The position numbers and the translations under genes were made by a program. This document shows, piece by piece, positions 33,901-46,500 of a stretch of DNA of 64,000 nucleotides. The DNA is from Cycas panzhihuaensis (taxonomy: Eukaryota > Cycadophyta), in contig CM041465.1 of NCBI GenBank assembly GCA_023213395.1, positions 45,205,741 through 45,269,740 on the forward strand, in the 5' to 3' direction. Each line of letters opens with the position of its first letter. Position 1 is the stretch's first letter. The notes beneath the pieces were generated by a model. That model was not told the DNA's origin. It saw nothing but the letters and a program-made list of their open reading frames with translations, and made no database searches.

Positions 33901-33988
33901 CATTTGGTATGAGAGCATTGATCCTGGCTTACATTTGGTATTAGAGCATAGATCTTGGCTCGTATTTGGTATCAGAGTGAGCATTCAG
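33901..33988 (+). repeat. Triplicated primer binding site in element E
   Basis: Two 31-bp units (33901-33931, 33932-33962) and a partial third (33963-33988), each starting with (C/T)ATTTGGTAT and carrying a version of the initiator-Met primer site: TGGTATGAGAGC, TGGTATTAGAGC, TGGTATCAGAGT. Confidence 0.85.
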
Positions 33989-36469
33989 TGGACACAGGGA
34001 ATCTCATAGCACTTCATGATTATTTTGGTATGAATTGACATTATTTCATTGGAGGTATTCAAACTTTAGAGAAATTCGTTCATATTTATTAATATTTCAT
34101 TGTATTATGTTAGTTTTCCATTGTTTAATGTTTGGAACCATTAGTAAATTTAGAACTAGTTGGTGTGCCTCCTACGTTACTCAGAACCATTACATATGAC
34201 TACTTATTCTGTTCAAAACTAAATCATCTAACTACTAGAAGAAATCTCACCTATTTTCATTGCATGTGTTGAGAGAAATATCTTCGTGAGTCAGCATGTG
34301 TCCATTTTTACCTCATTTGGATCTGCAACTTCATTCTAACTCTATAAGTGATCATTCTTCACAAAAATTCACCAACATCTAACTACCAGGCATACCTAGC
34401 TACACCCCAAATCTTGTGAGGATCTATATACCCAGTGAGAAATTTGAATTGAGTGAACCTCTGCATCTAAGTTTTTCTTCATTTTTCACTTATAACAAAT
34501 ATTTTTTGAATTTTTTTAATGATTTGAGCCTATATAACTAGGCATCCCTCTTTAGTAAGCAAAATAGGAGTTTTTTTGGGAACATTTAGTAGTTACCTTA
34601 CTCATATATTCCTTATGTTCCTTCGTTGAACCTCTGTTGGCTTCTATGCATCACTTGTCTTTACGCCTTGTTTCAACATCTTTTCTCTAATTTTTCAGTG
34701 ATATTAGATCGATTTGTCTATGTAGTTGAGTGTGCCCCTTATCACATTAAAGATATGAAGTGTTTGAATCATATTTTAGTCATTTCTTGGATCATTATAT
34801 GCCTCTGCATCTCAACAAAGTTTGTGCAACTCTCACATTAATATAAAATTTGAATTTTATATATGTTTTATTTATTAAATCAAACTTTGATTATATTATA
34901 AAGTTTATCAAAGTTTCAAAAAATTAAATTGTTATTAACTTTATTTCAAATTTGGGTTTATAAAAGGGCTTAGGCCCCTTTGCATTAGCCCCCAGTTCCT
35001 TTGCCCGTGACCTCTGTCTTAAGTCTATTAAGAGGATTTTTTCTTTCGTTTTTCAAGATATCTTTTTGGACTTTGGCTTTTCTCAAGGGCCAACGAGCAT
35101 TTACTAAGTGCTAAAGGTTTGTTGCTCTTATAGATATCTATTTTATGCTTCAAATATACTCCATATGACTGTGCACCCTATTTTTTAAATATTAAGGTTT
35201 TCTTTATATTTTTACCTTAAGAGACCTTAACGCATTTAATGCTATAACTTATCATTGTCATATCCATTTTCCATGAAACTAGTCTCATTAAGATTGTATT
35301 TTAGAACTCTTCAATGTGGTATTATCACCTGTTAAATTTGAGCTCATTTTGGTTAAGTTTTAATTAGTTAAAGTGACCCCTTTTTTAATAAGTTATTCAA
35401 TTAGCCATAAAGAGGACTTACATTTTCTATAATAACTTTATCATTTTAACTCTGATTATCAAACTATAAGATTCATCAAAAAGGTATTTCATAGTATTTC
35501 AAGTTGAAATTAGTTTTATTATGTTTTGATATCATTTTATAGGTTTTTAAAGTTATTTAAGTTGAGGTTCTAGTTCAGCCCTAAATAAGATTATTTTATA
35601 ATATTTTTTGAGCATTTCATTATTTCAAATGATTATATTTGAAGCATTGTTTATTTCTAATTAATCTTTAGAGTTATTATTAGTTTTTGTATATATTCTA
35701 AGTTATTTTGAAGATAATTGATATCATTTTTAATATTTAAATCTTCAAGCAGCCTAAGTGATACAAAAATGACAAATGGGTACTATCTACATTGAATCTG
35801 TTTCATCTCTTACATTATCAAATGAATACATACAATTTTTTAGAATTTTTTAATCATTTTGAGTATAGATTCTATTTATAAATTTCAAGTTTCATATAGT
35901 TACTCTTGCTTTATAAAGGAATAATTTGGGATTCATATTATCTTACATATTAGACAAGAAATCATCTTATTTTTTATCAAAGCTTTTAGTTCCTTTTTCA
36001 ACTTAAAAGCTACAAAGTTTAGTTGCAAATTTTTATTAATTATTTGTCTGAAAAGCTAGTTAACATTCAAAGCATTAAAGGATTTTTTATTACATTACAT
36101 TCAAAAGGAGCATATGGTTTCTTATCTTTACTACAAATATATCAATTTAAAAACACTAGTTTGTATACTAGCTTATGTTCCTTGGTTCATTTAAAGAAGA
36201 AGAGTATCATTAATTCATTTACTTACTTTATTATGATTTGAAGGAAGTTTGTATCACATTTTCATTTGAAGGAAGTTTTTTTTCTTGCTTAAAGAGATTT
36301 ATTTTGAGTCATTTTTATTTCTTGAATAAAAGAAGAAAAGTATATTGATAACCTTTTACTTATAATCATTATGACTTTATAAAGTATTTCATCATACTTT
36401 CACTTGAAGATTACTCATTCATTGAAAGCCATATTGTTGATTATATACTAAAGTATTTACATAATAATA
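33989..36469 (+). other. Element E long leader without coding content
   Basis: About 2.5 kb of AT-rich DNA between the primer sites and the gag remnant; no domain recognised on either strand. Such long non-coding leaders are typical of large non-autonomous LTR elements. Confidence 0.5.
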
Positions 36470-36830
36470 ATGAATTCAAACAATATTAGTTTTCTAGTAT
36501 TTGATAGTAATGATTTTCAACTTTGGAGGACCATTATGAAAGTATACCTAATCTCAAATAACCTTTAGAAGTATATCAATAACAGATATGAACTGAGCAA
36601 TAAAGAAGACTTGAAAAGGGATAATGAAGCCCATGCACTTTTATTTTGTAGCATCTATGATGATGTGTTTTCTAATGTTTTAGAAATGACTACATCCAAA
36701 TTAGTATAGAATACATTAGATTTGCTTTATGGGGGAGATTCCCTAGATCTTAATATTACTAAGTATATTGATGACATTTTTCCTGTGAGGTAGATTATAG
36801 AGTAGGTACCATATAAAGAAAAGTCTAATG
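36470..36830 (+). pseudogene. Element E gag remnant
   Basis: From ATG 36470 the frame reads MNSNNISFLVFDSNDFQLWR, TIMKVYLISNNL, YELSNKEDLKRDNEAHALLF and CSIYDDVFSNVLEMTTSKLV, the N-terminal part of a copia Gag (UBN2/DUF4219 type). Stops are at TAG codons where Trp or Gln is expected. Downstream to 37170 the frame gives no recognisable protease, integrase or RT. Confidence 0.65.
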
Positions 36831-37515
36831 TTTCTTGTACTAATATAATTTTCAATGAAAATAATGATTCTAATGTTACATTTGATAAGATGTTATGTAT
36901 CATGAACTCAACTTACGTAAAGGTCAAAGATCATAATAAAATCGTTTCCATTCATTCAAAATAAGCTATGTATACAACACCTACTTGGAAGCTACTCTCA
37001 CTACATAATATTAGAGAGACACATTTTGTTGAAAGAATGACAAAGCAAGTTGCTATTAACTACATCAAGCATGTTGACTATCAAGCTAAAGGATAAATTT
37101 TTAAAGTTAGTTTTAAGTACAGGTACCACAAATTCAAGGAGAAATAAAGAGTGATGGTGATAAATATTAAGGGGGAGTTTATTGGGATTAATGCTCATCA
37201 CCCCACTCCCACATTAGGCACATGTGAGCACACACATATTAAGGTAAGTTAGGTAAGGTTAATTTTATATTTAGTTATACATTATTTTATTATTGTTTAA
37301 ATTTTAGAGGTTAAGGAGGTTTCCCTCCTCCCTCATAACTATATATTTTTGGGGTTATTCAACCATGGTGTCTTTCAACACCACCTCCTATTGGAAACTT
37401 GATGTACTCTTATGATACAATGGATTGAATAATGATATTTTTCACTTATGTTTCTCAAGATGGATTAATATTTAAATACCTACTCTACTCTACACTTTGA
37501 TTTAATCTTCTAACA

Positions 37516-38235
37516 AGCAAGGTTAGATAAAAGATTACTGGAAATAGTAAATATAGAGTTTGAAGGAGGGGGTAGAGACCAAAACCTAGTTTATAAGTGG
37601 GATAATGTTAGATGTTCTAGATATAAATGTTTTGGGAATATCCCTTTGATATACCCAGGGGAAAAGGAGAAGGAAGGGCCATATGAAGATGGTTTTGCAA
37701 TCATTCCTAAGGCCCAAGAAGAGAAAAAAGAAGGAGAGAAAGATATGGAACATATCTAGGAAAGTAGACCTAAGGCTCCCTAGGAGGAGGAGGGGCTGAA
37801 GGGTGAAGACATAGTCTTTAACCTAGAAGAAGAGGATACCCTCTTCAAGGAAGGGAAGGAGATGGTTTAGGTTAAGGAGACAGATGAGGGACCCCAAAGG
37901 GTAGTAGAGCCTGGGGCTAGTAGCTAGATCAACTGTGAGAGGCATAACAAAGCCCAACCAGAGGGGGGTTTTCCTTTAGGGAGCAGGCGAGAAGAGGCTA
38001 GAAATGTTGAACGTACATGGACAGTCAAGGAGAAGGACTTATTAAAGGAGCAAAGGGAGGCAAGCGAGAGAAAAGGTCCTAATATAGGCAGTGATAAAAG
38101 AGTTGGAAGACCTACCAAGAAGATGGTTAGAGAAAAGGAAATAGTATCCCAAATTGATCAAGGGTAGTAGAAAACCCTAACAGAGGGGGTTGGTGAGGGA
38201 CTATTTCTAAGGAGCAAAAGGTGAAGTTGTTGGAT
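37516..38235 (+). pseudogene. LINE-2 ORF1, second part
   Basis: Continuation after element E: FEGGGRDQNLVYKWDNVRCS and a degenerate knuckle (RCSRYKCFGNIPLIYP), then an acidic/Lys-rich region (NLEEEDTLFKEGKEMV) and a KRVGRPTKK end that matches the KKVGRPPSKL end of LINE-1 ORF1. Copia C interrupts the LINE at 38236, between ORF1 and ORF2. Confidence 0.75.
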
Positions 38236-38888
38236 TGTTAGATAATATGACAACAATATTTTGGAGGCTAAAATTATGACAGGTTGGTAGTATGGTTTCC
38301 CCCCCAAACTTTCACTAGGGGATGTAAGGGGGGTGGGAGCCCCCCTTGGCTAAGGGGTGCAAGGGAAGCCAAAACCCCCAGTAAAGAGGGGGTTTGGGGG
38401 CAGTAGCCCTCAACCAAAAAATCTAGTACTATAAAACATACTAAATTATAAAGAGAATCATGGTTATTCATTCAAAATACCCTAGATTCTATGGTCAAAA
38501 TTTGTGCCTTATATGACTCTCTCATATAGCTTGATTTAGGGTGTTTTTCATCATGTTGATGGTATTCAATATATTAGATGTATTGTATTGAGTAGAGATG
38601 GCTAGATGTTACTGCTATCAGCATTCTGCTATAGATTATATATATTTCTCCATTCTTAGATAATAAAGATTGATACCTTTCCTATGTAGATATTTCCCTA
38701 GCACACTGTTAGGGTTTTACCATGTTATATCTAGTGTATATATGATGCTTTGACTTTCTGATTCATTTATTATATTATCTCTAGTTTAAGAACTTACATG
38801 TTAAATTTCATTTTCAATTCCTGTAACTAGTTGTAAAATAGTTTAGATCTTGGCAGTTTTTGGTTATTGGGACCTAGTTTACTTAATA
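38236..38888 (+). repeat. 5' LTR of copia C
   Basis: 653 bp from TGTTAGATAATATG to ACTTAATA. It contains a G-rich tract at 38318-38400 with seven runs of three or more G and C-rich partners. The mate at 42896-43551 differs at roughly one base in eight in the first 110 bp. Confidence 0.85.
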
Positions 38889-38890
38889 AG

Positions 38891-38903
38891 TAGTATCTGA
38901 GCC
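38891..38903 (+). other. Primer binding site of copia C
   Basis: TAGTATCTGAGCC, resembling the initiator-Met primer site TGGTATCAGAGCC with two differences, two bases after the LTR end. Confidence 0.6.
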
Positions 38904-38974
38904 ACTTTTTTTTTTTTTCAATGAGTTTGTGAAGGTTTTGGTGTTGGCTTTTTCTATGCCAAATAACAAAACTG

Positions 38975-39800
38975 ATGAATACAAAGTTTGAGGTGGAGAA
39001 ATTCAATGGTAAGAATAACTTCAAGTTGTGGAAGCTGAAAGCATATGATGTTCTGGTATAATAAGGGTTGTACAGAACTCTTGTAGGTAAATCAAAGAAA
39101 CTTGTAGGGATGGACAATGATAAATGGGATGATCTAGATAAAAGGGATCTTAGAATAATATGATTATACTTGGTGGATGAAGTTTTATTTAACATTATAG
39201 AGGAGAAGGCAACAGTAGGATTATGGACTTGGTTGGAAGACTTATATATGACTAAATTAGTGACGAACCAAATCTACTTGAAGAAGTAATTATACTCATT
39301 ACGAATGAAGGAAGGTACAAAAATTACTAATCATTTAAATATTTTCAATACTTTTATTTGTTAATTAGCTAGTATCAATGTCATGATTGAGAATGAGGAT
39401 AAGGCTATTGCCTTGTTATGTTCATTACTAGAATCTTAGGATAATATTGTTACCTTAATTAGTTTTAGCACTACAGATGAATTTGACTATGATTCTATTG
39501 TGAGTGCTTTATTAATGGAAGAGGTAAGGAGGAAGTCTAGTCTTTAAACCTCCACACTAGAAGCTATGACAGTAAGGGGTAAAATGATTAAGAGAGGACA
39601 AAGCTCTAGTGACACATCGAGGTTAAAGTCAAAAGGCAAAAAAGTAATCTCAGATGTTAGCACTACAATGAGACAGGTCACCTCAAGAAGGATTACAACA
39701 AAAGGAATGAGTTCTAGAAAAGGGAAGATCCTACCAAGGAGGCTAATTAGGTGGAGTCAAATCAAGGTATGAATGAAGATGTCTTAGTTGCTTATAATGT
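38975..39800 (+). pseudogene. Copia C gag
   Basis: ATG 38975: MNTKFEVEKFNGKNNFKLWK is the start of a copia Gag; KKLVGMDNDKWDDLDKRDLR, VLFNIIEEKATVGLWTWLED, LKIT-type helices and NEDKAIALLCSLLES follow. Near 39655 a frame reads HYNETGHLKKDY, the remains of a CCHC knuckle with the first and last Cys lost. TAG stops replace Trp/Gln codons. Confidence 0.75.
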
Positions 39801-40850
39801 TTTCAGGTGCTTCACACCATATGTGTCTGCATAAGAGTTAGTTTTTATCATACCAACCTCTTGATCATGGTGATTTACTTATGGAAAATGAATTTTCCTA
39901 TAAGATAATGGGTATTGGTAGCAATAGAATTAAAATATTAGATGGTGTAGTGAGAATATTAACTAAAGATAGATAGATACTTGATCTAAAAAGGAATCTA
40001 ATTTCCTTGGATGAACTAGATTCTAGTGGTTATAAGTACATAGGTCATGAAAGAGTCTTGAAGATGTTAAAGGGCACCTTGGTTGTTATGAAAGCCTTAA
40101 AGAAAGGAAACCTTTATATTTTGGTGGGAAGTGCATATTTTAACTATGTAGCTATAATGTCAAAGACTGTAAAAGATCTAGCTCAGTTATGGCATCACAG
40201 ACTTAGGCACATGAGTGAGAGAGGACTTAAGGTATTGATGAATCATAAATTGCTTCATAGTTTGTAACATCCAGATCTAACTTTTTATAAACATTATATT
40301 TTTGGAAAGTAATATGGACTCAGGTTTAAAGTAAGGAGTCATACTAGTAAAGGTATTCTAGATTATATGCATTTAGATGTATGGGGACTAGCCTCTACAA
40401 TATCTTATGAATGATCATTGTACTTTGTCATATTTATAGATGATTACTCTAGAAAGTTATTGGTCTTTTTTTAAAAAAGGAAATCTAAGGTTTTTAATGT
40501 GTTTAAGCAGTTTAAGGATCTAGTTGAGAAGAGCATTGGTAGGTTAGTTAAATATTTAAGAATTGACAATGGAGGTGAGTTCAACTCCTTAGAGTTTAAG
40601 AACTATTACAAAGAAGTTGGGATCAAAAGGCATAAGACCACTAGCTATTCTCTATAGTAGAATGGTATAGCTGAGTGCATGAATATGATACTCTTGGAAA
40701 GAGTAAGAAGAATGCTAAGTAATGCAGGGCTTATTGGTAGAAGTTGTTCAAACAACTTGTTATTTGGTAAATAGGTCACCATCACTTAGAATAGACTACA
40801 AGATTCCTAAAGAGGTATGGACTTGACATCCATGTGACTATTTAAATTTG
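39801..40850 (+). pseudogene. Copia C protease, pre-integrase and integrase
   Basis: The protease loop is readable as VFSGASHHMC (the catalytic Asp is lost). The pre-integrase region at 40007-40267 contains LAQLWHHRLRHMSERGLKVL. The integrase core reads LDYMHLDVWGLAST, YFVIFIDDYSRKLLVFF, VKYLRIDNGGEFNSLEFKNY and NGIAECMNMILLERVRRM: the Asp, Asp and Glu of the catalytic triad are all still present. Nonsense codons, mainly TAG, interrupt it. Confidence 0.8.
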
Positions 40851-41185
40851 AAAGTTTTTGCTTATGATGCTTATGCCTTGACTACTAAAAGTCAATATTC
40901 ATAGTTAGACCTAAAATCTAAGATATGTATCTTTATTGGTTATGTTGATAGAGATGGTGTGAAGGGATACAAGTTGTGGGATCCTACTGCCCATAAAATT
41001 ACTATTAATAAAGATGTTGTATTTGATGAATCTCCTTTTCTAAAATTAGACAGTGTAGAAGTTAAAGTGAAACAAGAGCAGAAAGCTAAACATCAACAGG
41101 TCAAGCTTGAGACCCAACCATCTTTGGAAATAGAAGAGTAGGAAGACCTTTCTAAGATGAATTTATAATAGATTTATAGGAGTAT

Positions 41186-42840
41186 GTGGACACTCCTCTA
41201 CCAACTGTTAGAGGATCTATACGAGTCAGTCATCCACCTAACAGGTATAACCCTTCTATTTCTATTGCTTTGGTTTCTAATAATGGTGAGCTTACATGTT
41301 ATCAAAAAGTAGTAGATGATATCCATAGTGATAAGTGGAAGAGGGTTATACAAGAAGAGATAGATGCTTTGAAAAAAAATAATTCATGGGACTTAGTAGA
41401 ACTTCCACATGGTAGGAAGATTATTGGTTGTAGATGGATTTTTAAGAAGAAAATAGATGTTGATGGAAAGGTTAATAAATATAGGGTAAGACTAGTGGCT
41501 AAAGGCTTTACATATAAAGTGAGTATTGATTTTCATAAGATCTTTTCACTAGTTGTCAAACTTGTTTCAATTTAGCTTCTATTAGCATTGGTAGCATATC
41601 TTGATTTTGAGTTGGAGTAGTTAGATGTAAAAATATTTTTTTTGCATGGAGACTTAGATAGGGAGATCTATATGGATCAACTAGAAGGGTTTGTATAGGA
41701 TGACAGGAAAAAACTTGTTTGTAGGCTTAGGAAATCATTATATAGTCAAAAGTAATAATCTAGGAAATGGTATAGGAAGTTTGATGCCTTCATGGAGAGC
41801 CAAAATTTTAAAAGAATTGAGTATGATTATTATGTTTACTTTAAATTATTGGATAATGGCTTATTCATTATCTTGGTATTGTATGTTGTTGACATGCTGG
41901 TTACAAGCAAGAGCAAGGTAGAAATTAATAAGTTAAAGTCTCAATTGACTAGGACTTTTGATATGAAGAATCTAGGAGCTACAAAATAACTCTTAGGTAT
42001 GGAGATACATAGAGACAGGAAAAATTGTAAGCTATGGTTATCACAACAGAAATATATGGAGAAGGTGCTAACCTAATTTGGTATGGTAAATATGAAACCA
42101 ATTAGTATCATGTTAGTTTCCCATTTCAAGCTTTCTTCAAGTATGAATCTTAGTAGTGAAGAAGAAAAAGATTATATATCTCATGTACCTTATGCTAGTG
42201 CAATAGGAAGTTTGATGTATGCCATGGTATTTACAAGACCTAATATTTCACATGCAATCCTTGTAGTTAACAGGTTTATGGAAAATCTAAGAAAGAAACA
42301 TTGGGCAACATTAAAATGGATGCATCTGTATTTGAGAGGCACAAGTGACTATTACATTACTTTTAGAGGTATAGGTAATCAGGTTTGTGGATATGTTGAT
42401 TTAGACTTTACAGGAGATTTAGATAAGAGAAGGTCTACTTTGAGTTATGTGTTTACTCTTGAAAATGGTTTGATTAGTTAGATGTCATAATTATACAATA
42501 CAATTACATTATTAACTAGAAAAGCAGAATATGCTTCTATAGAACATGCTTGTAAGGAAGAAATCTAGTTATAAGATCTATTAGTTGACCTTGGAAGGAA
42601 ATAAAAAAAGGTAAAGGTATTTTATGATAGTCAGCGTATCATTTACTTAGCAACGAATCTAACTTATCATAGTAGGACAAAGCATATTACTCTTAAGTAC
42701 CATTTTGTTAGATAGGTTATGGAAGCAAGTGGAGTGGCACTTGAGAAGATTAATACAAAATAGAATTGTGCTGACATATTTACAAAACTAACTCTATTGG
42801 AGAAGTTTAAATGGTGCTTAATTTCTCTTAGTTTATAGAA
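41186..42840 (+). pseudogene. Copia C reverse transcriptase and RNase H
   Basis: VIQEEIDALKKNNSWDLVEL and GCRWIFKKKIDVDGKVNKYR open the RT (41330-41500). The palm box reads LYVVDML near 41880: the first Asp of YVDD is Val, so the enzyme is dead. RNase H: ASAIGSLMYAMVFTRPNISH, CGYVDLDFTGDLDKRRSTLS, RKAEYASIEHACKEEI, FYDSQRIIYLATN, HSRTKHITLKYHFVR and NCADIFTKLTLLEKF. The frame is broken in the middle (41575-41790). Confidence 0.85.
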
Positions 42841-42895
42841 AAGGTAATGAATCATCTAGGAAAGGTATAACGTAAATTATTGTCAAGGTGGAGAT

Positions 42896-43551
42896 TGCTA
42901 GATAATATGACAACAATGTTTTAAAGGCTAAAATTTTGATAGGTTGGCAGTGTGGTTTCCCTCCCAAACTTCTGGAGGGGGATCCAAGGGGGGCAGGAGC
43001 CCCCCATGTCCAGGGGATATGGGGGGCACCAGAACCCCCCCATAAAGAGAGGGTTCGGGGGTAGTAGACCCCAACCCAAAAAGCTAAAACTATAACACAT
43101 ATTAAATTATAAAGAGAACCAGGTTCATTCATTCAAAATATCCTAGATTCTATGGTTGAGATTTGTGCCTTATATAACTCTCATATAGCTTTATTTAGGG
43201 TGTTTTTTTATTATGTTAATGATATTCAATGTATTGCATATATTGTATTGAGTAGAGATGGTTAGATGTTGTTACTATAAGCATTCTACTATATATTATG
43301 TACATTTCTTTATTCTTGGATAATAAAGATCGATACCTTTCTACTGTGGATGTTTCCCTAGCACATTGCTAGGGTTTTACCACATTATAGCTAGTGTATA
43401 TGTGGTGCTTTAGCTTTCTAATTCATTTATTATATTATCTCAAGTTTAAGAGCTTACAGGTTAAATTTTAATTTCAATTCCTATAATTAGTTACAAAATA
43501 GTTTAGATCTTGGTGGCAGTTTCTAGTTATTAGGACCTAGTTTACTCAACA
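42896..43551 (+). repeat. 3' LTR of copia C
   Basis: 656 bp from TGCTAGATAATATG to ACTCAACA. G-rich tract near 42976-43065. LINE-2 sequence resumes directly at 43552. Confidence 0.85.
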
Positions 43552-46500
43552 GGTCTAGGGGGAGTAAGGCCTACTATGAGGATTATCTCTTAGAACATTA
43601 GGAGTCTAATTGCTCCTTCCAAATAGAGGGTTGTGAAGGACTTGTATACAAGTATGGGAGCAGACATTCTCATGTTACACTAGACCAAACTAGATAGTAT
43701 TAAAGGTATAGAGGTAAAACTCAAGGTCTAAGGGATGGAGAATGGTTGCTATCCACTTTATGTCAATCTAGTTAACCTGTAGAAGAACGAACATGTGCTG
43801 GTTAGCTATTAATATTTATGTTCCTACAACTGTGGAAGGTAGGAAGAACCTTTGGGATAGAATTCTAGAGATCTATAAAGAATAGAAAGGTCCTTGGTTG
43901 GTGGTAGGGGATCTCAATATGGCCCTATCCTTAGGTGAAAAAAAAGGTGGTTAAGAGGGCTAGTCCAAAAGTGTGATTGACTTTGAAGATTTCCTCCAAA
44001 AAGGCAGGTTGATGGACATCCCACTTAGAGGGGCTAAGTATACTTGGACAAATAGAAGATTAGGAGAGCATCACATTCAGATCAAATTAGATAGGGTAAT
44101 AATCAACTATGTTTAGGCTAGACTCCATAGTGATATTAAACTAAATGCCCTTCTTAGCGTGGCATATGATCATGGGCATGTGATGTTTAGGTTTTGAAGA
44201 AGCTAAACTGGGTTGAAAGATAAATCAGAGTTTGGAATAAAGAGATATTTGGGGATATTTTTGAAGTGAAGGGTTGTATCATGGGGGAGCTTAATGAAAT
44301 CGAAAGAAGGATTCAAGAGGAGGACATATTTCTCTCCTTGGATCAATGGGAGCAAACAACACTTAGGAATCTAGAGGAGGTCCTAAGGAAGGAGGAAATA
44401 TATTAGAGACAAAAGTTAAGGACCCTCTAGTTGGCAGAGGAGGATTAGAACACCAAGTATTTCCATATCAAAACTCTGAAGCATAGGACTAGCAACCAAA
44501 TTTGTAAGTTAAATAATAAAGGGGGAGTAAAGGTCAAGACAAAGAAAGAAATAAAGAACATAGCAAAGGAATACTTTGAGAAACTATTCGAAGAACTAGG
44601 ATGCCAAAATGCTAGTTTAATAGGAGCGTTCATGGGATATATCCCTAAGTTGATCAATGATGAGCATAATAGACTGATGAAGAAGGCATTCACTATGGAG
44701 GAGGTGGAAAGGGCCCTCTTCAACATGGACCAGGATAAAGCTCCTGGCCCACATGGATTGCCTCTAAGCTTTTTCCAAGAGTTTTAGGATATATTCAAGG
44801 ATGATTTAAGGATGGCCCTAGATGAATTTCATTAGAAAATAACAATTTTGAAGGAATGGAAGGCCACATTTCTTGTCTTGACTCCTAAGAAAGAAGGAGT
44901 GAAGGCTATAGAGGAGTTCAAACCAAATAGCTTATGCAATGTAAAATATAAAATCTTGGCAAAAATTTTGGCCAATAGACTAAAGAAGTATCTACCTCTC
45001 ATTATATCCCAAAACTGGGATGGATTTATGAAAGAGAGACAAATCATAGATGGTATTATAGTCATTTATGAGATGATTCACTTTGTCTACTAGAGGAAGG
45101 AAGCAAGTATGATTATAAAAATTGATATGTCTAAGGCTTACGATAGAGTGGCATAGGATTGTTTATTAGATTGCCTCCAAGCATTAGGTTTGGAGGAGTG
45201 TGGAGGGAGTGGATGGCTTATTGTATTTTTAATCTTCATTATTCACTTATAATTAATGGCACTTTGATAACTTTTTTCTAAGATTTAGAGGGTTAAGGCA
45301 AGGGGACCTTCTATCTCCTTATTTATTTATTTATTGTTATGGTTGAATTATTAGGCAGGGTAACAGAGGAAGCTAAGAGAAAAGGAATGCTAACTGGTTT
45401 GAAATCTACATTCAACATAGATAATATCATTCACCACTAATTCATGGATGATAACATTTTACTAGGGAAGACCACCTTAGGGGAAGCACAAGCTATTAAA
45501 GCTAACCTGCAAAGTTATGAGAAAGCCATAAACTAGAAAATAAATCTAGATAAAAGTAGTGTATTCTTCATTAATACCCAGGAGAGTTTACAAAGGAAGA
45601 TTAGCAAGGTGCTAGATATGCCCATCTGAACCTTTCCTTCTATTTATCTAGGGATGCTCCTATTTGTAGGCCAAATATCCAGGGGGTTATGAAACCATAT
45701 CATTGATCATATATAAAGGAAACTTGTAGGACGAAAAGGTTCCTTGCTTAGCCAAGTAGGAAAAGTTATATTCATAACAACTTCTCTTTAGAGTATCCTC
45801 ATATATATAATGTCAATATTTAGGATTTTGAACAGGGTCATCTTGATCTTAGAAGGCATCCAAAAAAGATTTCTCTAGTCGGGGGTTGAAGAGAGAGACA
45901 TAATTCACTTAGTAGCTTGGGATAAAATTTATCTTCCCAGATGGGTGGCCAGGCTAAATATTAGAAGACTAGATGCCTTTAATATAGCCTCGGTGGCCAA
46001 ATTGGGATGAATATTAGCCAAGGATGATAGGGACAGTGGGGTAGAATCATTTCAAATAAATATTGGGGAGGTAAGCACTTCCTGAAGGATAAAGTTGAGG
46101 TGGTCAATAGATCTCCAATTTGGAGGAGTTTGATGTACTCTATATTAGTCTTGACCTTTAGTTTGATATGGAAATTAGGAGATGGGGAGAGTATAAACTT
46201 TTGAGAGGATACATGGTGTCATAATGCTTCGCTGAAAGGTAGTCCTATTATTAGTAACATGCAAGTCATATGTAAAAGCACCTACGGTAGCAAAGTTAAG
46301 AATTATTAGGAGAGGCAGGGCTGTAATAGAGCCTAGAGAACCTTTGAGGATCTACAAGGGGGCTGTAATATAAGGGAGAGCATTCTAATTCTTAGAAAAG
46401 AGATTTAATAATGTTATATCCTAAAGATAGCAAAACCAGACTCCATAATCTAGGCTTATTCCCCCTTGGGGAAATATATAGTAAAGCATGGGTACATGAC

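Larger units (their letters stand above)
33606..37515 (+). mobile_element. Gag-only (non-autonomous) copia-type LTR element E
   Basis: LTRs at 33606-33902 (297 bp) and 37180-37515 (336 bp), both beginning before TTAATGCTCATCACCCC and ending with CCAACA/CTAACA. The left LTR lacks about 39 bp. Flanks AATAA and AGCAA could be a decayed duplication. The primer site TGGTATGAGAGC lies at 33904, the polypurine tract AAGGGGGAG at 37169. Internal DNA has a gag remnant only; no protease, integrase or RT is visible in 3.3 kb. It sits inside LINE-2 ORF1. Confidence 0.8.
38236..43551 (+). mobile_element. Copia element C (complete, inactive)
   Basis: A 5316-bp Ty1/copia element with LTRs 38236-38888 and 42896-43551, a primer site at 38891, gag, protease, integrase, RT and RNase H in order, and a purine stretch (CAAGGTGGAGAT) before the 3' LTR. 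It is inserted between ORF1 and ORF2 of LINE-2. No clear target duplication (TGGAT / GGTCT). The pol resembles the Tnt1/Tork style of copia; the clade is a guess. Confidence 0.85.

Noticed and set aside
37924-39195. Minus-strand open frames inside LINE-2 and copia C (38118-37924, 38471-38274, 39195-38827)
   Set aside because: They oppose clearly coding or LTR sequence and show no domain; low-complexity Pro/Leu/Ser composition from G-rich DNA.
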